A stretch of DNA of 64,000 nt, taken from positions 30,067,099 to 30,131,098 of the forward strand of contig OX243820.1 in the NCBI GenBank assembly GCA_945859605.1, written 5' to 3'. How positions within the stretch are numbered: the first letter of the stretch is position 1; the number at the start of each line of letters is the position of its first letter. The notes under the pieces were generated by a model, which saw nothing but the letters and a program-made list of their open reading frames with translations, was not told the DNA's origin and made no database searches. Both the position numbers and the translations under genes were made by a program. This DNA is from Lumbricus rubellus (lineage: Eukaryota; Annelida; Clitellata; Crassiclitellata; Lumbricidae). Below, one piece after another: positions 32,700 through 44,822 of the stretch.

Positions 32700-33260
32700 A
32701 GAGTTAACTGGTGCACAGCAGAGTAACTGGAACATATAAAGCACGACGTATATAAACCTGGCGAATGAAACCTGCTTAGAAGTGTAATTGCATGATAAGC
32801 TTATACTGCAGAATGGAGATTTCGCGCGAGAGACACCAATCTCTTCGGAATTTTCAATTGTTGGCGACTGTTGTTTTCAGTTGGTCAGTTATCATGAGTT
32901 CAGGACCACGCCGCCGTGTCTACTGTCTAAGTCTAAGACAATATGTCACTGCAGGTCGCTTGAAGACCCAAATCGATTGGAAGGTAGCCTATACTGAGAT
33001 CGAGCAAATAGTGGTGACGACGTGATCTGAATTATATTAGGAAAAATATATGAAAAATACCCGTGCATGTTCTAAATTTCCTGATTTCCATTTTCAACTT
33101 CATGCTACAAAAAAACTTTAACCGTGGCCATCGAGTTTTGCCCCCTCTTGCAAAAATTTCTGCAGGCTTCTATGTCCGAGTGTCTTCACTCCGGTGACAA
33201 CCACCAATCTTCAATATATATATGTATAATATAGAATATTATATATGAATCATATATATG
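32700..33260. other. Unannotated spacer
   Basis: No exon recognised. A short frame near 32790-33020 has no similarity I can name. Confidence 0.4.
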
Positions 33261-33265
33261 ATTTG

Positions 33266-33500
33266 TGGGGCGCGGTGGTCTAGTGGTGGCGTCGTTGCCT
33301 TGGAGCCGGAAGGTCCGAGGTTAGAATCCACCTCCCCGCGTAAGGACCTTGGGCAAGTCCTTCACTCACAATTGCTCAGCGCTTCGGCGTGAAACTCCGA
33401 TGCAGTGTCCGCTCTGCATCGGGAGCGCCTCTGAGTAGAGAGAGCTTGAAGGGGCGCTATAACAAGTGCACATACAAACAAACAAACAAACAATTATATT
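33266..33500 (+). mobile_element. tRNA-derived SINE, near full-length
   Basis: GGGGCGCGGTGGTCTAGTGG head, A box intact, B box with one change (GGTTAGAATCC), body and GGGAGCGCCTCTGAGTAG block. It ends CGCTATAACAAGTGCACATA then a (CAAA)n tail. Confidence 0.9.
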
Positions 33501-34200
33501 CTACTGTAGCTCTTGAATTAAAAACGAAACTGACTTCCACACAGCAAACCAGGGTTTTATGCATGGTGCCATAAAAGTTTGTTGCGGTAAATCACGATGA
33601 ACCCCTTTACAGTTTGGCAGGAGGAACACACTATCCACACAATAGAAAGAGAGAGAAACCCTATTCTTATCGTGAATTTATATCTGTGTTGTTCACCCGT
33701 GGCTTATATTGAAGCCAATCCTTTGAGGGCCGTTAAAAAGTATCCTCGATGCCCCTATCTACGTGTCCATAACTGTCTTTTAGTCGGCTTAAAGGGCAAT
33801 AACTCTGCGATATTTTATTGGGTCGGGACCCTTTAGGTATACTTCGGAGATCAGTTTATGTGCGCATATAGGCTACAGCATTACTTTTATCTCGCAAACA
33901 CGTGCATTCAAATTCAATGTCACCCCATGACATGCAGGGCAATGCAGAGATCGGAATCGGGATTTTTTATGACCCACACCGGAAGTTCAATTCCCGTTGT
34001 TTCCGGTTCGACACTGACAGTTCTATCGATATAGGTTTCTTCCATTTCTATGTGGGTCTCTTGTTTCCCGTTCCTTTCCCTTTCCTTCGCTATATCTGTG
34101 GACGCTTTGACCATTAAAGCTGGACGGCATTTGTTCAGTATTATTATGCATTAGGCCTATATGCTGATTTATGTTTCCCAACTGTTTATGACTATATGCG
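33501..34200. other. Unannotated spacer
   Basis: Frames at 33597-33836 and on the minus strand at 33920-34114 have no recognised similarity; no splice context supports them. Confidence 0.4.

Positions 34201-34202
<2 letters not shown>

Positions 34203-34251
<49 letters not shown>
34203..34251. repeat. (TA)n microsatellite
   Basis: About 24 pure TA repeats. Confidence 0.97.
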
Positions 34252-34254
<3 letters not shown>

Positions 34255-34761
34255 GGGCTTAAAGTGTGAGTGCATTGGTCATGGACTTAATTTCAAATCT
34301 GCAGAACGCCGCCCTGCCACTTATAATATTAGACCTGCAGCCCAGCCTTGGAAAGTTAAGGGTTGTCCGTGCACTTCCTCTTATACATGTTGGGTAGGCC
34401 TATCTGCATACAATAAAAAAAATTGTACAATGCATGCAGGCTTGCGCTATACGATACAGCTGTTTTTGCAATGCTTTCTTACTTACTTATACTTGTGGCC
34501 CTGGCGAAGCTTGCGCCCGCATCAGCCGCTCCTCTAAGTAAGTAGCCTAAGTCATATTGGAGTTTCGTGATCAAATGGATTGTAGGGCGACTGATCAGGT
34601 CTCTCCCTCTTCCTCGGTTCAGATTTAGCCAGGACTCGAGTGCTGCTGCCCGGGGGAGACGACGAGGTCGTACTGAACCATCCCTCCAACGCAATGCCCT
34701 CCGTCCAAACTTCGGAATTCCACTCACCAGTCATGACCAATAATTTCGACACAACCTCGAG

Positions 34762-34886
34762 ATGAGCCTCTGTCTCTGTCTCTGTGTCTCTCTCTGTCTC
34801 TGTGTTTCTCTCTGTCTCTCTCTGTCTCTGTCTCTCTCTCTGTCTGTCTCTGTCTCTCTCTCTCTGTCTCTCTCTCTCTGTCTGTC

Positions 34887-34917
<31 letters not shown>

Positions 34918-35040
34918 TGCTGTTTCAGCCTCTCTCTCTCCCTCTCTTCCCCTCTCTTCCCCTCTCGTGTCTCTCCATCACTCCGTTACTCCCTCTCTTT
35001 CTGTATGTCTGTCTGTCTGTCTGTCTGTCCGTCTCCCTCT
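34762..35040. repeat. (TCTC/TGTC)n pyrimidine array
   Basis: CTCTCTGTCTC-type array, one strand pure pyrimidine/G. Confidence 0.9.
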
Positions 35041-35820
35041 CCCTGGCTTTGGAAACTTGGACTTTAAGACTACGACGATTATGTATATAAAAATTATACA
35101 TGTCTTTCGCATATGATAATATTACGCATGGAAAGTAATTCTACGCAGTAGTATGTGGACGTGACCCCAACGGGCGATTGCCGTCGTTGATGCTTACAAC
35201 ACGGTAACGCATTCGCTTCTTCTTGGTGGTGTGCCTTATAATGCGTCGTGCATGAAGGACTGGTTCATGCATATTCATGAGGCGAGGGCAGCAGAGGGGC
35301 GACGGCTGCCGTGCCATCAATCACGACGACGACCACGCAAAGAAATACACGACGACTTGACCGGTAGTCGTAGGTAGTACTGTGTTATATATATTATACA
35401 TATACACACACACACATATACATATATATATACATATACATATACACATATATACATATATACATATTTATGCTTCTATACATGCATGTATATGTATGTA
35501 CAATTGTACATGTATGTATTATGTCCTTGGAACATTTGGATTTTCGAGACAAAATAAGCCACCACCACCGCATACACAGCTGGACTTCCACTGCAGAGGC
35601 TTACTGCAGGGGACTTCATGCAGCTACCTATAGCTCTGCACCTGAATATTATAAACATATATAGGTCTGCACAGTAGTACACACACTGTTACACACACTG
35701 TCACACACACGCACACTGGCATACACACACGTACACAATGACACACACTGTGATACATACACACACTGTGACACATGCACACTGACACACACACGCATAC
35801 ACTAACACATATACAACATA
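35041..35820. other. Spacer with (TATACA)n and (ACAC)n tracts
   Basis: TATACATA repeats at about 35385-35520 and ACACACTG repeats at about 35680-35815. No exon. Confidence 0.6.
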
Positions 35821-35824
35821 TGTA

Positions 35825-36507
35825 CAGGGTGGCGCAAAATAAACCGGACTATTAGGTCTAGTTTTTGCAATTGCATCGCTTGAATAATCAAAGTAATTAT
35901 CGCCTTAAAACTATCATTAGAGATGATTAGACAGAAATGACACAGAAAAATGGCATTGGTTTGACATTTAATATAACATTGAATGAACTGTAAAATTTCA
36001 GAATTTTCTGAATGCGTAAGAAATTTCAGTCAAAGTGATGTTTATATGTCCTCCGTTTGCTGCGATAACCAATGATAATCGCTTGCGAAACTGTCCAATA
36101 GCCCGGTTGATAGTGTCCTCGCTGATTTCGTCCCAGGCTCCCAGTCCCAGCATGCGGTCAATTTTCTGGTTCAATAAAGTCTACATCAAAGATTACTGCC
36201 AGACATTATAGCTCACTCTGGTGACGATTTCACTTTCCAGCAGAATGCATGGAGCACCTGCTCATCGTGCACGAAAAACAGTTGCTTTTCTCACTGCTCA
36301 CGTTCCAGACTTTATTGAACCAGAAAATTGGCCACCGAACAGTCCTGACTTGAATCCCGTAGACTATTCGATCTGGGGAATGCTTCAGCAGCTTGTCTAC
36401 AGGCAGAGAATTCGAAATATTGAACATTTGAAAGAAGTTCTGACCGCATGCTGGGACGAAATCAGCGAGGACTAAACTAATAGTCCGGTTTATTTTGCGC
36501 CACCCTG
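35825..36507 (+). mobile_element. Rearranged mariner element with fold-back, 683 bp
   Basis: Inverted termini CAGGGTGGCGCAAAATAAAC are flanked by TA (35823-35824, 36508-36509). The right half (36221-36475, + strand) keeps the transposase C-terminus with NWPPNSPDLNPVDYSIWG, the block containing the third catalytic Asp of mariner DD34D enzymes. The left half holds inverted copies of two separate stretches of the same right-half sequence (about 36113-36180), so the element is partly self-complementary. It cannot encode a full transposase. Confidence 0.85.
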
Positions 36508-36525
36508 TACTGTAGCCAGCTGTAT

Positions 36526-36637
36526 AGGGTGAGAATTGCCAGGGTTTGAGGGATTCAACCCGAGTCTTTCTTATAGTCCATGTCTGCTTTTCACCCCAAC
36601 TCCACGTGGATCATAGTTATTTTTCCACAATTCTCAT
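36526..36637 (+). mobile_element. MITE of the GGGTGAGAATTG family
   Basis: TAGGGTGAGAATTGCC... GTTATTTTTCCACAATTCTCA, about 15 bp after the mariner element. No clear duplication. Confidence 0.55.
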
Positions 36638-36639
36638 AT

Positions 36640-37241
36640 TGAACTACATGTATACAGTACTGTACTATTATTACAATAGGATTTGCAAGCTTGCTTGTAA
36701 TATACAGATGGTTCAAATTCTTGGTGAGTTCTGTGTACTGCATTGACTAAGCTTATAGGTTGCAGAAAGCTTTATAGGTGAGCCTTATATTTTTGCGCGT
36801 ATGTGCCGGACTATTCTGAGATACGCACGTTATATAAAAACGATGCATATATATTATATGTATAAATATGTATGTATAAGCTAATACATACATATGTATA
36901 GGAGGGCATAGAGGTCTATATGTCCCTTCGACACGTAGCCTATACACAACAAGATTCGCGAGGTTTTCAGAAAAGGTCAAGCGACCTATCTTTGCATGCG
37001 GTATTATGCAGCAAAGATATATCTATAATGTGTTTTTATATAAGCGAAATACATATACCTATGGGACCCATGCATGGACATAGATATGTATACTATAACA
37101 TATACATGTATTATATATATTGCAAACTATATAAACAGCATAAACTGCCGTTAAAAGCTTGTGCGTGCATACATGAGGCTGCAATATAGATAAACGACGG
37201 TATACTTATGCATGCATTGCATATATATAGGCAGAGAGATC

Positions 37242-37272
<31 letters not shown>

Positions 37273-37435
37273 GACGGAGACAGATACGTTTGCTTCTCTT
37301 ATACATAAACGGTGTAAACGGTGGAAGTCTGGATGAGACGGTGAAATAAAATTAAATTTTCAGCGATCGTAAAAGAAACGACGATGAGAAGACGAATTAA
37401 TCTCGCTTGCTTGGACGTCTCTGCAGACTGCTTGC
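36640..37435. other. Unannotated spacer
   Basis: AT-rich with a short (GACA)n at 37240-37272; no exon recognised. Confidence 0.5.
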
Positions 37436-37439
37436 ATGG

Positions 37440-37850
37440 TGGTCGCCATCTTTATATCTGTGTGTGGCTCTCTGTGTCTGTCTGTAGCTTTGTTTGTCTC
37501 AGTTTCACTGTCTGTATCGTTGGATACGTCTCTGTCTATCTGTATGTCTGTCTTTCTGTCTGTCTGTCTGTATCACTGGATATGTGTCTCTGTTTATCTG
37601 TCTGTCTGTCTTTATGTCTGTCTATCTGTCTGTCTATCTGTCTGTCTGTATCACTGGATATGTGTCTCTGTTTATCTGTCTGTCTGTCTGTCTGTCTATC
37701 TTTATGTCTGTCTATCTGTCTGTCTATCTGTCTGTCTGTATCACTGGATATGTGTCTCTGTTTATCTGTCTGTCTGTCTTTATGTCTGTCTATCTGTCTG
37801 TCTATCTGTCTGTCTGTATCACTGGATATGTGTCTCTGTTTGTTACTGAC
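37440..37850. repeat. Higher-order (CTGT)n repeat, ~81-bp unit
   Basis: CTGT/CTAT tetranucleotides are organised into larger units, each containing TATCACTGGATATGTGTCTC, at about 37570, 37650, 37740 and 37820. The open frames with repeated ITGYVSLFICL blocks are products of the repeat. Confidence 0.9.
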
Positions 37851-38021
37851 TTACTGTGTTTGTTACTGCTCTTTCTCTGTGTCCAATTTATACATGTATA
37901 CATTGTATAGTGGTTTCTGTAGAGGTGCGTTTTGTGTGCGCACGCTGTAGGTATAGGAGAACAAGCAAAAATCGGAGAGTAAATCGAAGCCTATGATTAT
38001 GAGTTGTGTCAATGAAACATG

Positions 38022-38160
38022 GCTTTTTCAAAGGAATTTTGAGAACTGCACAACCCTTTCTTTTCCTTCCCATTCTTAATGGTAAATTATTCCCTATATC
38101 GGATGTCAATGGTATTTTTGTAGACTATTTTTAACTGCACACTGCAGAAGTGCTTATACA
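38022..38160. repeat. Dispersed repeat shared with 61505-61640
   Basis: GAACTGCA...CAACCCTTTCTTTTCCTTCC then GGTAAATTA, and later TTTTTAACT. The same order is found near 61520, which indicates a moderately old dispersed element of unknown class. Confidence 0.5.
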
Positions 38161-38577
38161 GCTGCACAAATACATTTAGAACTGCACGTTTTGTGTAGAA
38201 CTGCATGCCAAAAAGCGTTGGAGTGAAATCCAATTTCTGGAAAAATATGCTCATGCTCAGGCCTATAATAATTATTATGGCATAATGTTAAATCGCAACT
38301 CCAACGTGCAGGCATAATAATAATTATATCTTCGAATTTACCTATAGCAAATTCCGCATTAAGATGAGAATACCAGTAAAAATGACGCAGAGGCCTATAT
38401 CAGTCAACCCACAATAGCTGATGACACGCACAGAACCATGTGCGTGTGCGCATATATAGACAGACAGACACAAACAGACAGACAAAGAGAGACAGACAGA
38501 CAGACTAATTAAAAGCGAAAAAGAAAACGAGAGCAGAAGTCGTTTATAATAATTGCAAACGCAATTTCAATAGCAGA

Positions 38578-38640
38578 GTTTTATAGCGCCTCTTCGGAAG
38601 CGACTCACCACCAGAGGCGCCACCTATTATAATGAATGGA
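38578..38640 (-). mobile_element. SINE/LINE tail fragment
   Basis: TTTTATAGCGCCTCTTCGGA then CAGAGGCGCCAC, a diverged inverted copy of the shared 3' block. Confidence 0.45.
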
Positions 38641-39305
38641 AACCAGGATCGGAAAATAATTGTTTTCCCGCGCTTGCGGAATTGACAACAATGATTGAGG
38701 TAACGAAAAACCAAGGCGCTCGAGCTTCGTGTCTACGCTATACGCCTAAGCATACTATGACCTTTTTCCAGAATGTTACACCGCCCATGAATACATGCGT
38801 GCACGACATCAATTTTTAAAGCTTCTGCGTGCGGATGTTTTGACCGAGATATAACAACCAGACCCACCTAAGCAGTGCATAGAGAGAGAAATCAACGGCC
38901 ATGAATGGATGAAACCGCCACAGATGACTCCCTGTATACAATGTATGTTGAAGATGGTGCACCGTCCACAATATAATTATGTGTACGCATTGGAACCTTA
39001 TTAAACTCAATGCGTTTGTGCATCGGCATCTGTTGATATATTCCTTCCGCATTAAGCTGGATATTAAACCGAAATCTATGTTTACCTCCAATCGGACGAA
39101 CTGCAGGGTTTAAGACGCTGCAGGAGGACAATTGCATGGGACAGGAAGAGTGAAGAGTGATCCCCTGCAATGTACGCATAGCGTTGGCATTTAAATCAAC
39201 CTTGCTGCATAGATGAATGCATGCATAAGAGAAGTAACTGTTGAGCTGCAAAAGCTAACGACGAATAAAATTATAATAGTCACAATGAAAGATACAAACA
39301 GGGAC
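38641..39305. other. Unannotated spacer
   Basis: Minus-strand frames at 38816-39091 and 38892-39251 have no recognised similarity or splice support. Confidence 0.4.
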
Positions 39306-39309
39306 GAAT

Positions 39310-39650
39310 GAGAGAGAGAGAGACAGATAGACAGACAGACAGACAGACAGATAGAGAGAGAGACACAGACAGAGACAGACAGACAGACAGGCTGAGACAG
39401 AAACAGAGAACAAAGACATACAGAAGCAGAGACAGAGACATAAACAGGCAGACGGAGAGACAGAGATACAGAACAGGAGAATGAGACAGAAAGACAAACA
39501 GACAAACAGACAAACAGAAACGAGACACATACAGGCATACAAGCAGACAAAGACAGAGACAGACAGATGGAGGAAATGAGAGGGAAACGGACAAGAACAA
39601 AGAGATAGACAGAGACAGAGACACAGACAGACAAGAGTGCATGAAAGATA
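39310..39650. repeat. (GACA/GAGA)n array
   Basis: Purine-biased tetranucleotide array directly left of the hAT transposon. Confidence 0.92.
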
Positions 39651-39667
39651 CGCGGATGCATGGACAG

Positions 39668-42600
39668 TAGTGTGGTCCAAAAACAAAAACCTTCTCAGAG
39701 TTGGGCTCCACAACCCCACGTTTGTTCTATGGCATGTCAGTATCACATCTACCAAATTTTAGAGCGGTCGATATATATTTAGAGGGCGCTCAAGGTCATT
39801 GTTTTTTCACCATTTGAGCATAAAATCAGTGATCTGCGTTGAAGAATGTAGACTTGAATTTGAGTTGAATAAAAACATGTAATTGTTGCAAATGAAGGTT
39901 TCAAAATGTCCAATGTTTCTATGGGCACATACAGCTATTCTTGGATAGCACCTTCAGTGACCTTGACTATCCTCTGTCATCTTCACCAACGTGGCCTTGG
40001 AACAAGATGGATAGATCTTCCTGTGCCGTTTCACGAGCCGAAGAAGGAACTGTTTCTGTTCTTCATTTTTTGTCAGTGATGATTTGTACCGCTGCATTAA
40101 AGCAATGGCACGCTCAGCAGAGTCGTTCACAACTGTCATGACCGAAGCTGCCGTCCAGAGATCCTGGTACGAGGTATCATCGTGCCATTCCTTAGGATCC
40201 TTTGCCAGAAAGCCTTGGGCCTTTTCTTTTCCATTCAAGTGCAGAGCGTCAAAGATGATAGTAGTTCTCTCTGTGAAGCAAGATGCAAGGCCAAGAGAGC
40301 TGAGGGGTTCTGGCGGATGGTCGAGGCGTTTCACGGAACTGATGGATCGTGGAAGGCGAAGGTTTGTCACCATCAGTGTTTTCACATCCGCTCCTATTCT
40401 GTCGTCAAACAATGACAGGCCAACCAAAGTTTCGGAAAAGTACCAAAGATGCCTGCCAAGTGCGGTCGAGGCCGCCTTTGCCACTGTTACATTTGGATAT
40501 TTATTGAGCTCCTCAAGAAGTAGTATGTCATTAAGCGGCGCTCTAATAGGCATAGGAACCTCATGCCAGAATCGAACATAGACAAGACTCACAAACAGTG
40601 CCATCTCCTTTACACTGCGGTTCTCTTTGGCAGTTAGAGAGAACTGCTGTTGGAAAAGAAATATCTTAAGGCTATAGATGGCTTTTGCCATCCAACGCGC
40701 GTGATGGAAAGCTCCAGGCGCTCGAAAGGAGACCCTTGACCCATTTTCACCACCGAGGAAGATCAAACTGAGTTTCAAGAATTCCTCGTAGTCTTCTCTT
40801 TGATGTGATCCTTCCAGCGCTGCCTTGCAGAATTTTACCATTTCTTCTCGAAGAGCAGAAGTTTGTGCATTGAATATGTCATCAGGAGCCACTTCAAATT
40901 TCGCCTTGTCAATGTTGGGCCAGCTTTGCTGAAACCTCTTGAACATAGCAACGCATGGTCCTCCAGTCGGTCCAAATAGCGATCCAAAAACAGCAGCAAG
41001 TGCAAGTTCCATGACATGATGGCGGCAAGCCACCCACACTAATTCGTGCTCAAGCGCATTCTCAATAAAAGTGCAGGCACCGTTCTTGAGACCAGTATTG
41101 CTGGCAGTAGTATCAAACACTAATCCACGAACTCGATTCTGAAGACCCCACTCATCAAGTGTGCTCAGACAAGCTTTTGCTTGTTCTTTACCGGTTCCAC
41201 GGCCAATTTTCGGAACACCTAGCAAGATCTCTTCCCCGTCACCTGTGACAAGTACTGCATTTCTGTCGACTGTTTCTTTCTTGCCAGTAATGTCAGGTAG
41301 AAGTTTACCATCCCAGTGCAGGAACAGCGGCACATTGCCAATGACCGCCCTGTCCATGGATTTACCCTGCTCTTCACGGTTCTTGCAACGTGATCGTCGG
41401 ATGGAACTTCTTGACAAAGTCATGGTATTGACATTATGACCAAGAGCCTGTGCAACCGCACCAAGAATATATGTGGCACTTCGGTCTGGTACATTGACTC
41501 GGTCCAGAGCAGCAGTGACATTTGGATCTGTAAGGATATTGAACTTTGCACGCTTTGGTTGGGATTTCAGGCTAGAATGACGAGCTTGGAACTCGTCGTC
41601 CGAATCAGAGGAGCAGGAAGTCAACGAGCTACTGGAGTGGGGTTCACAAGCCTCAACTGAGTCAACTGAAACTGTTGGATCGACAGGTTTTTCAGAGTGT
41701 AAACAGTATGAAGTCGATTGGCTACTTGTGGAAGGAACAAGCGAAACATTCGATAGGCTTAGTGCCGAGTCGACCAGAGTATTAGATGCAACTTTTTGGG
41801 CAAATTTGCGAAATCGTTCCTTTCGAACATTCCTCCTCTCTTCCTTCCTAGCCAGCGACACGTCTACGCCTGCCATGCTGCAAGAAAATACATTATCCCT
41901 TTGCATAATGAGGAACTGCTTATCTTCTTCAATCGTCATTACTGACAGTGCGTCACTGGTGGCCATATCGAAGAGTTGAATAAGGCTGATTTTAAATACC
42001 TTCTGCTTTGCCTGATCACTTTCGTTGTTTCTCTTGCGGTTCTTTTTAAGTTTCGTATAGTCATCAAAAAGTTTGATTAAGATACGAATCCCAGAATCGA
42101 TTCTCTGATGTGGAATTCGTGCTTTCTGCCAAATTTCAATAACTTTTGAAACAGCTAAAGCTGCTGCCTTTTGTGAACATGAAAGAACATTAAAAGTCGA
42201 AGAGCATCCTCATTCGTTGGAAGATGGGACCCTGACAGTTCCTCTGTGCCTTTTCCTATCAGCCAAACTTCAGCGCTGCTTCTTGTCTTTGCCATTATTA
42301 TTATTCTTACCAGCTAAGTAGAAAATTCTTTTTACAGTCAACTCTTAAAAACGCACTAATAAATCCGAATAGCATAGTCAAAAGTTTGCAGAACTTTCTT
42401 GAAGAATATATTTTTAAAATCCGCTTTTGCATTCAAATCAAAGCGCCATGGAGTAGTTAATAATGACGTATTGGTATTTCTAAGCACCAGTGTAACCTAA
42501 CAGTTAAAAATTAAGTAAGTAAGCAGTTCTAATAATAATTTTTCTGAGTGGTGGATACCAATGTAATAATTTTCCATAAACAATTATGATGAGGAAATAG

Positions 42601-42746
42601 GTAAGGATTTGAGCTACCTCTAAACGTGATTGAATCAGATTCAATTTTGGTACAAATATTACTTAGAAGAGGTAGAACAGATGTAGACTTGTGGAGCAAA
42701 GTTCTGCTAAAGATGATGTTTCACCATTGTCACATGGACCACACTA
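39668..42746 (-). mobile_element. hAT DNA transposon, 3.08 kb, structurally complete
   Basis: The termini TAGTGTGGTCCA and TGGACCACACTA are exact 12-bp inverted repeats. Both sides are flanked by a perfect 8-bp duplication, ATGGACAG (39660-39667 and 42747-42754), the hAT hallmark. It encloses one large minus-strand transposase gene. The undecayed duplication and the single frameshift argue for a recent insertion. Confidence 0.93.
39954..42295 (-). pseudogene. hAT-family transposase, one frameshift near the N-terminus
   Basis: This is the cut-and-paste transposase of the surrounding element. The reading frame from ATG at 42295 (start MAKTRSSAEVWLIGKG) runs about 40 codons and hits a stop at about 42160. 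A one-step frame change at about 42160-42190 leads into an uninterrupted frame through KVIEIWQKARIPHQR and a 670-codon stretch (Met at 41966) to the stop at 39954. Within those 670 residues I see HWDGKLL at about 217-223 (first acidic residue), FDTTASNTG at about 284-292 (second Asp), then CRHHVMEL at about 314-321, equivalent to the hAT C-x2-H motif, and ARW downstream, equivalent to the hAT RW block before the catalytic Glu. The same protein type occurs in many Hydra, insect and deuterostome genomes as an uncharacterised protein. A Ser-rich linker lies at about 110-135. The frameshift could also be a sequencing error, in which case the gene would be intact. Confidence 0.85.
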
Positions 42747-42754
42747 ATGGACAG

Positions 42755-43156
42755 TGTATATGCATGGGCGTTTCTTTTACAATAAACTCCTCCACTCGAT
42801 CGATTGAGCCAACATCTTAACGGTAGTATTCACCGGCATCGCAAGGCGGCGCTTTATCGTCTAATTGTGTGCGAACTGTCAAACGCCTCCCCCAAATCAA
42901 CAAAGCCTCGTTTGCACGATATATAGAAATTCCTATAGCAAAGGCTCTTTCCACGGCAGAGTAGTATCGCGTGCAATGCACGATTCGTCCATGCAATGCG
43001 GAAGAGAAAGCTCTTTATGTTGGATAGGTGCCGCGCGCGGCTGCTGCTCTCTTACGGATATCAAACGGATATTGTATCCGATATTATAAGAAACGGTTAT
43101 TGATGGATCTCACGCATACACGCGCACACACGCGCATACACGCACACGAATCTATT
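42755..43156. other. Short spacer between hAT and LINE
   Basis: No feature apart from a (CACA/CGCA)n run at 43110-43148. Confidence 0.5.
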
Positions 43157-43170
43157 GAAGGGTTTCATGT

Positions 43171-43958
43171 CATGTCATGTCATGTCGCCATCGTCGCATC
43201 GCGACGGTTGGCTACATGAATGGACCTTTAATGCCCAGAGTCTTCTGTTCCTTGTCGCGCTCATTAAGTCAGAGCCTACAAGTCCTGTCCAGTTCAGGAC
43301 GTTGTCGATCCAAGATATCCTCGGCCTTCCTCGTCCTCGGTTCCCCTCCACAAAACCCGTCATGATGCTGCTTTCGATGCTACCGTTTTGTTGTCTCATG
43401 ATATGACCAAAATATCGAAGTTTCCGAATTTTGGTGTGGGCCAATAGTTCTCTTGTGGCTCCCGCTGACACATACACCTGTTCATTGGTCATCATTTTAG
43501 TCCATGGAATTCTCAGCAGCTTTCTGATACACTTGTTCTCAAATGCTTGAATTCGCTTTTCTTCATCCTTTTTCAGAGTCCATGCTTCACATCCATACGT
43601 CGCTACTGGCCACACCAAAGCCTTCATCAACCGCAATTTGGTGACGATGCTGATTGATTTATTTTTCCAAATTTTCGTCAATTTGGTCATGACGATCATT
43701 CCCATGGCTAGTCTTGATTTAACTTCATTCACACAATTCCCATCTTTTGATATCCTACTCCCTAAATATACAAAGGAATCCACTTGTTCTAGTCTTCCCG
43801 TACCCACCACCGTTTTCAGCACCTCCTCAGTAGTCGTCATAACTTTCGTCTTAGTTACGTTGATTGACATTCCATATTCTTCTGCAGCACTTGCGACTTG
43901 TTTCACGAGTTCTTGTAGTTCTTCTGGTGTTGTGGCCAGTAGGACAATATCGTCAGCA
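43171..43958 (-). mobile_element. 5'-truncated LINE with reverse-transcriptase C-terminal part
   Basis: On the minus strand the insert opens in the reverse-transcriptase catalytic motif (SADDIVLLATTPEEL, the A/YADD box). It continues as one open frame through FVYLGSRIS, KLRLMKALVWPVATYGCEAW, FENKCIRKLLRIPW and GRPRISWIDNVLNWTG. This is the usual C-terminal part of an RTE/I-like endonuclease-reverse transcriptase. The frame stops within an (ACATG)n tail. The insert is flanked by a 14-bp target duplication (GAAGGGTTTCATGT at 43157-43170; GAAGGGTTTCACGT at 43959-43972). About 250 codons remain, so it is dead on arrival by 5' truncation. Confidence 0.92.
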
Positions 43959-44177
43959 GAAGGGTTTCACGTGAGACAAAAAAGCAACGCACGCTCACAC
44001 ATGTATCTGTTAAAACAGAATAATAATTACTATTATGTAAGCTACAGTGTCTATTAGGTCTATTACAGGCGAAAGCAGCGCTGATTCGAAGGCATGTGTT
44101 AGGCGCTGCATGGTGTATACAGTTTATACGTTGTGTGTATCGGAGTTTTGACTTTTTTCAAGGCGCAATATGAATTA

Positions 44178-44181
<4 letters not shown>

Positions 44182-44223
<42 letters not shown>
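44182..44223. repeat. (TA)n microsatellite
   Basis: About 21 TA repeats. Confidence 0.95.
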
Positions 44224-44225
<2 letters not shown>

Positions 44226-44822
44226 ATTATATTATATACAATTAGGCCTATACATATGCGATTGTACAGAGTGCATGAAGAGCAAGGATCTCTGATGTGC
44301 ACAATCAATAAGTCATTTATTAATCCATATGCATTCAAATTGGCATTGCATATATACACACAAGCATACACACACGCACACAACACACACACACACACAT
44401 ATATAATTATATACATGTATATATCCTACAAATAAAGTTGCACTGCAGTCTCCCGGGATATAAATTGATATACTCAATAGGTGCAGGAGTACCGCCTAAT
44501 TATGGTTAGATCTACCCATTTATCTTCGAAGCGTGCACTGAGACGGCAACAAAATTCAGTCATGCGACAAAATATCCGTTGCATGGGAATGATTGATTCC
44601 AATGTTAATCATGAAACAGTGGAACCAAAGAATGAGAGAGAGCATAATATAATACCCGTACATACGGCAAATCCACCTATAACCTAACCGGACAAAAAGT
44701 GAATGGGGCGTTGTTCATCTGCAGTGATAATATTATAAAAATATGAATTGACAGGCACGGGAAAATGACTACGTTGCGTTTTCCTGTTCTAAACTGAAAT
44801 GGTTCTATGTGCGTTTTTGTAG

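Noticed and set aside
37384..37950. 188-codon frame with repeated ITGYVSLFICL blocks resembling membrane helices
   Set aside because: The repeat period matches the DNA-level CTGT higher-order repeat in all three frames, so hydrophobicity is a by-product.
40084..40581. Plus-strand open frames inside 39954-42295
   Set aside because: They are antisense shadows of the minus-strand hAT transposase, which carries the recognisable motifs.
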